Assembly: GCA_002452095.1 (NCBI GenBank)
Contig: DKEG01000017.1
Span: 30,410-59,573, forward strand
Origin: Bacteroidales bacterium UBA6828
Lineage (GTDB): Bacteria; Bacteroidota; Bacteroidia; Bacteroidales; Paludibacteraceae
Reading direction: 5' to 3'
DNA: 29,164 nucleotides
Shown here: positions 15,061-22,566 of the stretch, in pieces
Layout of the letters: the number at the start of each line of letters is the position of its first letter
Position numbering within the stretch: the first letter of the stretch is position 1
The notes under the pieces: model-generated
What the model saw: only the letters and a program-made list of their open reading frames with translations
Database searches by the model: none
Told to the model about the DNA's origin: nothing
Position numbers and translations under genes: made by a program

Positions 15061-16788
15061 TTAGTTATTCAAGTGTATGTCTATTGCCGTCATCTGAATG
15101 GTGGTGTGGTGATTGAAGGTGTTTTCCTCCAAGTGGTAGCATATATCCGCGCTATTGCCGTTCTGCAGATGCCGGGCTTTGTCGCCTTGTCCGAAGGCAA
15201 TGCCTGCGATAGCCGCCGTGCGGTCGGTTACATCCAGATGCAGGTGCGCCCCCTGTTGTCCTACACGGCGCGTACTATGGTTATTGATCAAGTTGCGGGT
15301 TACGAAAGTCGGACGCGGGTTACCGGGACCGAAAGGCTCCAGATGGCGCAGGATATTGAAGAACTGCGGTGTAATGTCGTCCAACCGTATTTCCGCCTCT
15401 ATATGGATAGCAGGTTGTAGTTGCTCGGGCGTGATATGTGCCGAGACGTATTCCTCAAAGCGCTGCTTGAAAGCGGGGAGATTTTCCTCGGGCATACTTA
15501 GTCCGGCAGCGAACTTATGTCCGCCGAAATTGGTCAGCAGATCGCGGCAGGAGTCAATAGCCGTATATATATCAAAGTCGCTCACCGAGCGTGCAGAACC
15601 GGATATTATGCCGTTCTCGCCGGCGGTTAGGACAATGGTGGGACGATAATACTGCTCTGTCAGGCGCGATGCAGCAATCCCGACCACCCCTTTGTGCCAA
15701 TTAGGCGAAAAGACTACCGTTGTATGCTTTCGGTCGTTGTCGGGGTCGGAAGAGAGCATCTCCAGAGCCTCCTCGGTGGTCTTGCTGTCGTAGTCTTTGC
15801 GCTCGGCGTTGTAGGTATTGACGCTTTGTGCCTGCTGCTGCGCAAAAGCGAGGTCGTCCGTAATAAGCAGGCGCACCGCCTCGGCACCCGATTGGATACG
15901 CCCGCAAGCATTGATACGCGGGCCTATTTTATAAACAAGATCGGATATGTTGATTGTCTTGTCAGCAATGCCAGCTACCTGCATAATCGCATATACACCT
16001 ACCGGAGGGCGTTTGTTCAGTTGCCGCAAACCATAGTATGCCAGCACTCTGTTCTCGCCTGTAACCGGCACAATGTCAGAGGCTATGGACATCGCCAGCA
16101 GGGGCAGCAGTGTATAGGCTTGTTCTTCCTGGATATGGTGTTTGTGCATATAGGCCTGCACCAACTTGAAGCCTACGCCGCATCCGCTCAGTTCCTTGTA
16201 TGGGTAACCGCAGTCGGCACGTTTCATATTCAGTACCGCTGCGGCTTGTGGCAGTTCGTCGCCGGGGGTATGGTGGTCGCAGATGATAAAATCGATACCT
16301 CTTGCATGCGCATATTCCACCTTGTCCACAGCCTTGATACCGCAGTCAAGGGCGATAATCAGTGTGCAACCATCTGCCTGTGCCGTATCAATACCTTTAT
16401 AGGATATACCGTATCCTTCGGTGTAGCGGTCGGGAATATAGAAAGTCAGGTTGTCGGTTTGCGTGCGTAGGAACGTGTACATCAGTGCCACCGCCGTGGT
16501 GCCGTCCACATCGTAGTCGCCATAGACCATAATCCGCTCGTGTCCTGCAATCGCTTCCGAGAGCCGTTCTACGGCTTTGTCCATATCGCGCATCAGGAAC
16601 GGATCGTGCAGTTGCGAAAGCAGCGGGCGCACAAAAGCACGCGCCTCGTCTGCCGTAGATATACCCCTGTCAATCAGTAGTTGTGCAGAGAGCGGACTGA
16701 TATTCAATTCGCGGGATAGCGACTCGCAGAGGGCTTTCTGTTCCTCATCAAGCGTATGTATGTTCCAATACGATCCCATTACCGGCAT
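15061..16788 (-). CDS. recJ: Single-stranded-DNA-specific exonuclease RecJ
   Basis: A Mn-dependent 5'-3' exonuclease on single-stranded DNA used in recombination and base-excision or mismatch repair. The DHH domain has YGDYDVDGTTAVAL, LDCGIKA and the name-giving CDHHTPG; the DHHA1 domain contains GSARS and GGHKFAAGLSM; the C-terminal OB-like domain ends with EPFGPGNPRPTF and a short tail. The length of 575 aa is normal. It starts 16 nt after the nitrilase stop, within an 8-bp-period AT repeat that also codes the last residues of the nitrilase. Confidence 0.97.
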   Translation of the reverse strand: MPVMGSYWNIHTLDEEQKALCESLSRELNISPLSAQLLIDRGISTADEARAFVRPLLSQLHDPFLMRDMDKAVERLSEAIAGHERIMVYGDYDVDGTTAVALMYTFLRTQTDNLTFYIPDRYTEGYGISYKGIDTAQADGCTLIIALDCGIKAVDKVEYAHARGIDFIICDHHTPGDELPQAAAVLNMKRADCGYPYKELSGCGVGFKLVQAYMHKHHIQEEQAYTLLPLLAMSIASDIVPVTGENRVLAYYGLRQLNKRPPVGVYAIMQVAGIADKTINISDLVYKIGPRINACGRIQSGAEAVRLLITDDLAFAQQQAQSVNTYNAERKDYDSKTTEEALEMLSSDPDNDRKHTTVVFSPNWHKGVVGIAASRLTEQYYRPTIVLTAGENGIISGSARSVSDFDIYTAIDSCRDLLTNFGGHKFAAGLSMPEENLPAFKQRFEEYVSAHITPEQLQPAIHIEAEIRLDDITPQFFNILRHLEPFGPGNPRPTFVTRNLINNHSTRRVGQQGAHLHLDVTDRTAAIAGIAFGQGDKARHLQNGNSADICYHLEENTFNHHTTIQMTAIDIHLNN

Positions 16789-16826
16789 TTACAAATTTAC
16801 ACACTTATACATTTACAAATTGAAAC
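16787..16826. repeat. 8-bp-period repeat across the nitrilase-recJ junction
   Basis: Successive octamers read ATTTACAA, ATTTACAC, ACTTATAC, ATTTACAA, ATTGAAAC from 16787. CATTTACAAATT is repeated exactly at 16786-16797 and 16810-16821. The repeat contains the recJ start region, the nitrilase stop codon (16805-16807) and its last five codons, so a tandem expansion has shaped the nitrilase C-terminus. Confidence 0.75.
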
Positions 16827-17584
16827 CGGTCAGCGTCCTGCCATAGGGGCAGAACCTCGCGGTAGTGGTGCAGTTGCTCTATGTCAAAGTCTGCTATTTT
16901 CGTCCCCTCTTCGTTGTCATCAAAATGCACTATCGGTTGCAAGCGGGTGTCGTAGGCTACAGAATGACCATTATAGTGCAAACCGAGTCCGTCATCGCCC
17001 ACGGTATTCACACCGCATATATAGCACTGGTTTTCCACCGCCCGTGCCGGTAATAGGGCATCCCAATACAGAATACGTATCTGTGGCCAATTGGCAACAA
17101 CGAGCAGTATATCATAGCCGTGTCCCGTGGTGTTGCGCGCCCAGACAGGAAAACGCAAGTCGTAGCACACTAACAGGCGGAACTTTGCCCCCTTGTATTC
17201 TACTACCTCCCTGCTGTCGCCTGCCGAGAAAAATGCTGATTCTCCGCCATGGGCATAGAGGTGCTTTTTGTCGATGAATACGGGCTTTTTCTTAGGTCGG
17301 ATAAAGAAACCTCGGTTGTACAGACAACCATTCTCCATACAGATAAAGGACCCGGCAATCGCTAAATCATACGTATCGGCACAATGCTGCAATCGCCGTA
17401 TCGTCTCGCCGTCGGCTGGCTCAGCCAAGTCCGGGCGGTCGGTGCAGAACCCGGTAGTGAACATCTCCGGCAAAAGAGCCACGTCGGCTCGGTGAACCAA
17501 CGCGGCAAGACGCTGCTCGGTCAGACGCAGGTTGGTTTGCTTGTCTGCCCAAGCAATGGGATATTGCAGCAGTGCTACTTTCAC
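16805..17584 (-). CDS. Nitrilase superfamily amidase, omega-amidase (YafV) type
   Basis: A 259-residue carbon-nitrogen hydrolase. The catalytic triad is visible: Glu40 in LLPEMF, Lys107 in DKKHLY and Cys140 in LLVCYDLRFPVWAR. CYDLRFP and the GESAFFSAG loop match the omega-amidase branch, which hydrolyses alpha-ketoglutaramate or alpha-ketosuccinamate to the keto acid and ammonia as metabolite repair; the exact substrate is inferred. The start is GTG, whose G is also the last base of the floA stop (TAGTG on the coding strand), so the two genes are translationally coupled. The C-terminus is encoded by a short tandem repeat. Confidence 0.9.
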   Translation of the reverse strand: MKVALLQYPIAWADKQTNLRLTEQRLAALVHRADVALLPEMFTTGFCTDRPDLAEPADGETIRRLQHCADTYDLAIAGSFICMENGCLYNRGFFIRPKKKPVFIDKKHLYAHGGESAFFSAGDSREVVEYKGAKFRLLVCYDLRFPVWARNTTGHGYDILLVVANWPQIRILYWDALLPARAVENQCYICGVNTVGDDGLGLHYNGHSVAYDTRLQPIVHFDDNEEGTKIADFDIEQLHHYREVLPLWQDADRFQFVNV

Positions 17585-18561
17585 TATTTCTTTTTACCGC
17601 TCTCTGCGGGCTTGCCTATAGCCTCGCGCATAGCGGTGTCGGCTTGTATGTTTTGCATACGGTAATAGTCCATTATACCCAGATTGCCGTTGCGGAACGC
17701 TTCTGCCATTGCCTGCGGCACCAGGGCTTCCGCTTCAATCACTTTCGCACGTGCCTCCTGTGCCTTGGCTTTCATCTCCTGCTCGCTGGCAATCGCCATA
17801 GCACGACGCTCTTCGGCTTTCGCTTGGGCGATGTTTTTATCTGCTTCGGCTTGGTCCATCTGCAGTTGCGCACCGATATTCTTGCCTACATCAATGTCGG
17901 CAATATCAATTGACAATATCTCAAATGCCGTACCGTCATCCAGACCTTTGCTCAATACCAGTTTGGAGATGCTGTCCGGGTTCTCCAATACTTGCTTGTG
18001 GCTTTCTGCCGAACCAATCGAACTGACAATACCCTCACCGACACGTGCCAATACGGTGTCTTCGCCGGCACCGCCGACCAACTGATGGATATTTGCACGC
18101 ACCGTAACACGTGCCTTGGCTATCAACTGAATACCGTCTTTTGCCACTGCTGTAACGGGCGGAGTGTCAATTACCTTCGGATTTACCGACATCTGTACAG
18201 CTTCAAACACATCGCGTCCTGCCAGGTCAATAGCAGTTGCCATCTGGAAAGGCAACTGAATACCGGCTTTTGATGCCGAGACGAGGGCGTGCGTTACGCG
18301 CTCGATATGACCGCCTGCCAAATAGTGTGCCTCCAATCCGTCGCGTTTTACATCTGTCAGACCGGCTTTGTGCGCCTCAATCAGACAGTTTACAATCCTC
18401 GTGGGGGGCACCTTACGGATACGCATCAGGAACAACTGCACCAGCGATACGCGCACCCCGCTCACTTGGGCGTTCACCCAAAGCATAAAGGGTACATAAT
18501 AGAAAAAGATAATCAAAAAGACGGCCAATATAGCCAATAGTACAATCATACCTACATCCAT
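17584..18561 (-). CDS. floA: Flotillin-like protein FloA
   Basis: A membrane-microdomain scaffold protein of the YqfA/FloA family. It begins with a hairpin-like hydrophobic N-terminus (residues 5-30, MIVLLAILAVFLIIFFYYVPF), followed by the band-7 (SPFH-like) domain including GIQLPFQMATAIDLAGRDVFEAV and GGAGEDTVLARVGEGIV. Next is a long Ala/Glu/Lys coiled coil (QAEADKNIAQAKAEERRAMA) and a basic tail. The 325-residue length is typical. Its usual partner NfeD is encoded upstream (18864-19232), as in many bacteria, but here the two are separated by 300 bp of repeats. No own promoter is visible. Confidence 0.95.
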   Translation of the reverse strand: MDVGMIVLLAILAVFLIIFFYYVPFMLWVNAQVSGVRVSLVQLFLMRIRKVPPTRIVNCLIEAHKAGLTDVKRDGLEAHYLAGGHIERVTHALVSASKAGIQLPFQMATAIDLAGRDVFEAVQMSVNPKVIDTPPVTAVAKDGIQLIAKARVTVRANIHQLVGGAGEDTVLARVGEGIVSSIGSAESHKQVLENPDSISKLVLSKGLDDGTAFEILSIDIADIDVGKNIGAQLQMDQAEADKNIAQAKAEERRAMAIASEQEMKAKAQEARAKVIEAEALVPQAMAEAFRNGNLGIMDYYRMQNIQADTAMREAIGKPAESGKKK

Positions 18562-18617
18562 AATCGTGTTTTTTTATTTGGTTTGACAATATCTCTAACT
18601 GATAATTTCCTGAATTA

Positions 18618-18840
18618 TAGTTTCCAAGCGCGGCACATGTTGTGCCGCAAGACAGGTTTTGTAAGTTTTGTTTTATTCGTTTTCGTTATTTGAACGGGAT
18701 TAACAACGCATATTAATTGTTAATTAACGTAAGCATAATGGCATACTTTGCCGCCGTAGGCGAATGAGATTTATGGCAATTTATGGAGGCAAAAACAAAG
18801 ATTTACTTAGATTTCTTGCCGCTTTGCGGCAAAGGAACTT
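18618..18840. repeat. Repeat-filled nfeD-floA spacer, family B copy 3
   Basis: The gap 18562-18863 has no gene. It holds a perfect hairpin GCGGCACA/TGTGCCGC (18630-18648, 3-nt loop). The text next to it (18641-18670, minus strand) resembles 8708-8738. TTGCCGCTTTGCGGCAAAGGAACTTT at ~18816-18840 is a variant of the family B palindrome. Direct repeats ATTTATGG at 18769 and 18779, and AGATTT at 18799 and 18809, are each spaced 10 bp. The outer ends (AGTTTCC... and, on the minus strand, AAGTTCCTTTGCCGC) are loosely inverted. Confidence 0.55.
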
Positions 18841-18856
18841 TTATATCGAACTCACG

Positions 18857-18877
18857 TTAATTATTACTTATTAATTG
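18857..18877. repeat. AT-rich dispersed repeat, copy 1
   Basis: TTAATTATTACTTATTAATT starting at 18857 differs by one base from TTAATTATTACTTGTTAATT at 20824. Here it covers the stop codon of the nfeD-like gene. Confidence 0.55.
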
Positions 18878-19232
18878 TTTGTTGTTCCTTGCGTTCCTTG
18901 TCCATCTCCTTGGCATCACGTTCCAGAGTTTCTATTTTCTTGCCGGGCGAGGCAAGTTCCACTTTCGACTCAATGGATGTGTCTAATGCCATTTTCTGCA
19001 AAGTATGGCTGCGGATAAAACCATACACCGCCAATGCGGCTGCTACAATAGCCGCTGCCAACGTGATATGTCCCGCCACGGCACCGATACGCAGATAAGC
19101 CGCTGCCACTGCACCCGCCAGACTCAAAAAACCGGCAACGCCCGCTATGCCGAAACCGGGCAGCAGAAACAACTCCAGCAACAGCAGAATCACCCCTGCC
19201 ACTATCAGAATAACAACCAATGCAATGTCCAT
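18864..19232 (-). CDS. NfeD-like membrane protein without the C-terminal OB domain
   Basis: A 122-residue protein with two or three membrane helices (MDIALVVILIVAGVILLLLE, GIAGVAGFLSLAGAVAAAYL, GHITLAAAIVAAALAVYGF). This is the start of the short NfeD family, which partners flotillins. After RSHTLQKMALDTSIESKVE, where family members normally enter a ~60-residue OB-fold that binds the flotillin partner, this protein instead has a short charged tail rich in Lys/Glu/Asp (TLERDAKEMDKERKEQQ) and stops. The OB domain is therefore missing. The truncation lies next to a repeat-filled spacer, which suggests loss by insertion or deletion. The bacteroidetes promoter upstream shows it is still transcribed. 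Confidence 0.78.
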   Translation of the reverse strand: MDIALVVILIVAGVILLLLELFLLPGFGIAGVAGFLSLAGAVAAAYLRIGAVAGHITLAAAIVAAALAVYGFIRSHTLQKMALDTSIESKVELASPGKKIETLERDAKEMDKERKEQQTINK

Positions 19233-19258
19233 AAGGTTAAGAGTTTTTGTTTGCGCTG

Positions 19259-19289
19259 CAAAGTTACCTTAAATCTTTGATATATGCAA
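19259..19289 (-). promoter_or_regulatory. Promoter of the nfeD-like gene and probably floA
   Basis: On the minus strand, TTG (19289-19287) and TAACTTTG (19266-19259) are separated by 20 bp. The leader to the ATG at 19232 would be about 20 nt. Confidence 0.75.
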
Positions 19290-19388
19290 GCACGGTCTCT
19301 TTTTTCGCTCATATCTGCCGTTTTTCCCTATAATTCTCTCGGTTAGTGGTTATAGCCCCCCCTTTTGTTATGCTATCAGGTCTATGAT

Positions 19389-19421
19389 ATTCGTATGTGA
19401 TTTGTATGTGATTCGTATGTG
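19389..19421. repeat. 3 x 11-bp tandem repeat ATTCGTATGTG
   Basis: Units start at 19389, 19400 and 19411; the middle one differs by one base. It lies in the 250-bp divergent spacer between the nfeD-like and holB promoters. Apart from this array and the promoters I see nothing else in 19290-19559. Confidence 0.85.
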
Positions 19422-19559
19422 ATTAGGCGGTTTTTGCTTGTATTTCAGTGAGTTACTGAATGTAAGATGATTATCAGGCAGTTGGCACACGGTCTCGCTT
19501 CAGACTGACTGTTTTAGGACGCTTGAACGGCAACTTTTTGTGGAATATAAGTTCGGAAC

Positions 19560-19590
19560 TTGTGCAAGTCGCATTTTTTTTGTATCTTTG
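19560..19590 (+). promoter_or_regulatory. Promoter of the holB-ricT-gldH-trmB operon
   Basis: TTG at 19560-19562, 20 bp, TATCTTTG at 19583-19590. Since it lies within a longer open frame beginning at 19540, the ATG at 19612 is the real holB start. Confidence 0.78.
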
Positions 19591-19611
19591 CGGGCTAAAA
19601 GCAAACAGGGA

Positions 19612-20769
19612 ATGCAGTTCAAGGACATCATAGGGCAGCAGGCGGTCAAAGAGCGGCTTATTCAGGCGGTTCGGGAGGGGCGTGTTCCCCATGCGCAACT
19701 GCTGACGGGGCCTGCAGGTGTAGGCAAATTGCAACTCGCTATTGCCTACGCGCAGTATCTCAACTGCCCGAACCGTACCGCAGAGGACTCGTGCGGTATA
19801 TGTCCTACCTGTCTGCAGTATCAGAACTTGCAGCATCCAGATCTCCATTTTGCTTTCCCCATCGTCAAAGACGACAAGAAAGATGTCTGCAACGATTTCT
19901 TCGAACCGTTCCGCAATCTGCTCTTGCAGCGCGGTTACTTTGACCTTGACGACTGGTACAGGGCGTTGGGGGTGGAGACCAAGCAGGGAATGATCTACGA
20001 GAAAGAGAGTTCGGAGATTATACGCAAACTCAGCCTCAAGGCGTTTGGTGACGGCTACAAGGTAATGATTATCTGGCAGCCGGAGAAAATGAATACTACC
20101 TGCGCCAATAAATTGCTCAAACTGCTAGAGGAACCGCCCGAGCAGACGGTTTTCCTGTTGGTGAGCGAGCATCCCGAGCAGTTGCTCTCCACCATTCTCT
20201 CCCGTGTGCAGCAGATACGTGTGCCGCGTTTGCCGGACGAGGAGATTAGTTCGGCACTGCAAGAACGCCTGCATATTGCCCCCGCTGCGGCTGCCGACTA
20301 TGCCCATATTGCCAATGGCAGTTACCTCGCAGCACGGAAACTTGCCGAGGCTGACGATGAGACTACGCGGGAGTTTAATGACTTTGTTGCTCTGATGCGC
20401 GATGCCTATACGGTGGGTGTCCTGCGCGACCCGCAGAAGAAATTCGAGTCGCTCTCCCGCCTGCGCAAATGGAGCCAGGATATGGCGGATGCCAAGGTGG
20501 GGCGCGAGAAACAGAAACGCTTTCTGCAATACGCCCAGCGGCAGGTGCGTGAGAACTTTATTTACAATCTGCAGCACCCCGAGATGAACTACCAGACCAC
20601 GCCCGAGCGGGAATTTTCCACCCGCTTTGCGCCCTTTATCCATACGGGCAATGTGGAACGGATAATGAACGAACTGGGCAAGGCGGAACGGCAGATTGAG
20701 CAGAACGGCAATGCCAAGATTATATTCTTCGACCTCTGCCTGCAGATGATAGTGCTGATAAAGAAATGA
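19612..20769 (+). CDS. holB: DNA polymerase III delta-prime subunit
   Basis: A 385-residue clamp-loader subunit. It begins MQFKDIIGQQAVKERL as in other Bacteroidota and has a P-loop-like GPAGVGK followed by Leu instead of Ser/Thr, consistent with delta-prime not needing to hydrolyse ATP. A zinc module follows (C-x8-C-x2-C-x2-C in NCPNRTAEDSCGICPTC), then LLKLLEEPPEQTVFLLVSE (Walker B-like/sensor region) and the TILSRVQQI motif that includes the conserved SRC-like position, here SRV. The C-terminal half is helical, as in the collar domain. It is the first gene of a plus-strand operon and is followed after 81 bp by the PSP1 gene, an arrangement common in this phylum. Confidence 0.93.
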   Translation: MQFKDIIGQQAVKERLIQAVREGRVPHAQLLTGPAGVGKLQLAIAYAQYLNCPNRTAEDSCGICPTCLQYQNLQHPDLHFAFPIVKDDKKDVCNDFFEPFRNLLLQRGYFDLDDWYRALGVETKQGMIYEKESSEIIRKLSLKAFGDGYKVMIIWQPEKMNTTCANKLLKLLEEPPEQTVFLLVSEHPEQLLSTILSRVQQIRVPRLPDEEISSALQERLHIAPAAAADYAHIANGSYLAARKLAEADDETTREFNDFVALMRDAYTVGVLRDPQKKFESLSRLRKWSQDMADAKVGREKQKRFLQYAQRQVRENFIYNLQHPEMNYQTTPEREFSTRFAPFIHTGNVERIMNELGKAERQIEQNGNAKIIFFDLCLQMIVLIKK

Positions 20770-20823
20770 AACCGCCTGCGGCTGTTGGAGGTTAGAAGTT
20801 AGAGTCGCCCTGTATGTCAATTG

Positions 20824-20844
20824 TTAATTATTACTTGTTAATTG
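20824..20844. repeat. AT-rich dispersed repeat, copy 2
   Basis: TTAATTATTACTTGTTAATT lies just before the ricT start and is nearly identical to 18857-18876. TTGTTAATT is repeated at 20821 and 20835. Confidence 0.55.
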
Positions 20845-20850
20845 ATAAAA

Positions 20851-22140
20851 ATGGAAGATAAGTTTACACTGAATAATGCCTCCTGTTGCTTTCTGGCAAA
20901 AGGCTGCTGCCGCAACTCGGCACACATGCTGCCAGTTACCGACTGGCTTTGCGACCTGCCGGAGAATGTGGCGGAGACCGACCTCGTGGAAGTGCAGTTC
21001 AAGAATACCCGCAAGGGCTACTATCACAATGTGCAACACCTGCCTTTGGAGAAAGGTTCTACCATAGTAGTGGCATCCAATCCCGGTACCGACCTCGGCG
21101 AGGTAGTGCTGACGGGGCGGCTGGTTAAACTGCAAATGCAGAAAAACCATATCGATACCACCCGTTATGAGGTGCGTGATGTATTGCGTTTTGCTACCGA
21201 GGAAGACATAGAGCGTGCCGAACAGGCACACGCCAAAGAGCAGGAGACGATGATCAAAGCCCGCCGGTTGGCTAAGTCGCTCGGTCTGGAGATGAAGATA
21301 GGCGATGTGGAGTACCAGGGCGACGGGTCGAAGGCTATCTTTTACTATATTGCCGACGGGCGTGTCGATTTTCGCCAACTCATCAAGGTATATGCCGAAA
21401 CATTCCGTATCCGCGTGGAGATGAAACAGATCGGCGCACGTCAGGAGGCAGGACGTATAGGCGGAACGGGACCTTGCGGGCGCGAACTGTGTTGCACTAC
21501 ATGGATGACCAATTTCTCCTCGGTCGGTACGGGGGCTGCACGCTTGCAGAATATATCGCCAAATCCGCAGAAGTTGGCAGGTATGTGCGCTAAACTCAAA
21601 TGCTGTCTCAATTTCGAGGTTCCTGTCTATGAGGAGGCGGTACGCCGGATGCCGCAACGCAATATCCCGCTGGAAACCAAAGAGGGGACGTACTATCTCT
21701 TTACTACCGATCCGCTCAAAGGAACTGCCACGTATTCGACCGACCAGCGTATGCCTGTCAATCTGCAGGTACTTACACCCGAGCAGGCAAAGGACATCAT
21801 CGAGATGAACCGCCGCGGCGAGAAACCGGATACCCTCGGCGGCAAATCCACTACCGCCACCGATGTACCCGAGATCGGCTACCAGAACGTGGTCGGGCAG
21901 GATGACCTTACCCGCTTCGACAAGAAACGCCGCCCGCAACGGGATAACCGTGATAACCGCCCCCGCCGTGATAACAGAGAACCGCGCAATAACAGAGGCG
22001 ACAACCGTCCCCGTCTGGACGGACGCGACGACAAGGGTTTCCACCCCGACGGAGAGCAACGCCGCCGTCCGGATAACCGTATGCGTAACAATACACCCCG
22101 CACCAATGACCGCCCGAATACGAACAATCCTGCTAAGTAG
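20851..22140 (+). CDS. ricT: PSP1/RicT (YaaT) domain protein with low-complexity tail
   Basis: A 429-residue homologue of RicT/YaaT, which in Bacillus forms an iron-sulfur-containing complex that affects mRNA maturation and phosphorelays. The PSP1 core runs from about residue 50 to 270 (VEVQFKNTRKGYY, FYYIADGRVDFRQLIK, GPCGRELCCTTW). Cysteines are grouped as ASCCFLAKGCC near the N-terminus, GPCGRELCC and MCAKLKCC in the core, suitable for Fe-S binding. The last ~80 residues are a disordered Arg/Asn/Asp tail with repeated RDNR-type units, not seen in the Bacillus protein. The ATG at 20851 is preferred to the TTG at 20842 in frame. Its last 35 nt overlap the start of gldH. The role in Bacteroidota is inferred. 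Confidence 0.9.
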   Translation: MEDKFTLNNASCCFLAKGCCRNSAHMLPVTDWLCDLPENVAETDLVEVQFKNTRKGYYHNVQHLPLEKGSTIVVASNPGTDLGEVVLTGRLVKLQMQKNHIDTTRYEVRDVLRFATEEDIERAEQAHAKEQETMIKARRLAKSLGLEMKIGDVEYQGDGSKAIFYYIADGRVDFRQLIKVYAETFRIRVEMKQIGARQEAGRIGGTGPCGRELCCTTWMTNFSSVGTGAARLQNISPNPQKLAGMCAKLKCCLNFEVPVYEEAVRRMPQRNIPLETKEGTYYLFTTDPLKGTATYSTDQRMPVNLQVLTPEQAKDIIEMNRRGEKPDTLGGKSTTATDVPEIGYQNVVGQDDLTRFDKKRRPQRDNRDNRPRRDNREPRNNRGDNRPRLDGRDDKGFHPDGEQRRRPDNRMRNNTPRTNDRPNTNNPAK

Positions 22141-22561
22141 TTGCCTCCTGTTGCTGGTGGCTTGCAACCGGGGCATCGTCTATTCCGAGTTCCGCTCCGT
22201 TCCTCTGAAGGAGTGGGGGGCGGATTCCGTACTGACCTACCGTTTTGATATCACCGATACCCTTGCCACTTACCAAATGCTGGTCTGCGTGCGCCATACC
22301 GAGCAGTATCCGTACCAGAATATGTGGCTCTTTGTGGGCGACTCGCTCTGTCAGGATACCATCGAGTTCTATCTTGCCAACGACCGCGGCGAGTGGCTTG
22401 GCAACGGGCGCAACGGACTGATTGAAATGCCAGTGCTGTATGAGGAAGCATACCGTTTCCCGCACAGCGGCGAGCAGGTATGGCATATTCAGCAGGGTAT
22501 GCGTGAGCAGTCCCTGCAAGGCGTATCTGATGTAGGGCTTATCATCAAGAAAAACGAGTAA
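22106..22561 (+). CDS. gldH: Gliding motility-type lipoprotein GldH
   Basis: A 151-residue lipoprotein with signal MTARIRTILLSSCLLLLVAC; the lipobox is LVAC and +2 is Asn. The mature part starts GIVYSEFRSVPLKEW and has the alternating beta pattern typical of GldH (LTYRFDITDTLATYQMLVCVRHTEQYPYQNMWLFV, then DTIEFYLANDRGEWLGNG). GldH is needed for gliding and SprB-type surface function in flavobacteria but is also kept in non-gliding Bacteroidales, where its role is unclear. The start at 22106 was chosen because it gives a complete signal peptide; it overlaps the ricT tail coding region in another frame. The gap to trmB is 5 nt. Confidence 0.88.
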   Translation: MTARIRTILLSSCLLLLVACNRGIVYSEFRSVPLKEWGADSVLTYRFDITDTLATYQMLVCVRHTEQYPYQNMWLFVGDSLCQDTIEFYLANDRGEWLGNGRNGLIEMPVLYEEAYRFPHSGEQVWHIQQGMREQSLQGVSDVGLIIKKNE

Positions 22562-22566
22562 GCACA

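Noticed and set aside
19540..19611. N-terminal extension of the delta-prime subunit
   Set aside because: The TATCTTTG promoter box is inside it, and the family starts at MQFKDIIGQQ.
20824..22176. A 450-codon minus-strand open frame opposite ricT
   Set aside because: Long but a shadow: ricT on the plus strand has clear PSP1 motifs and operon context, and the shadow has no recognisable domain.
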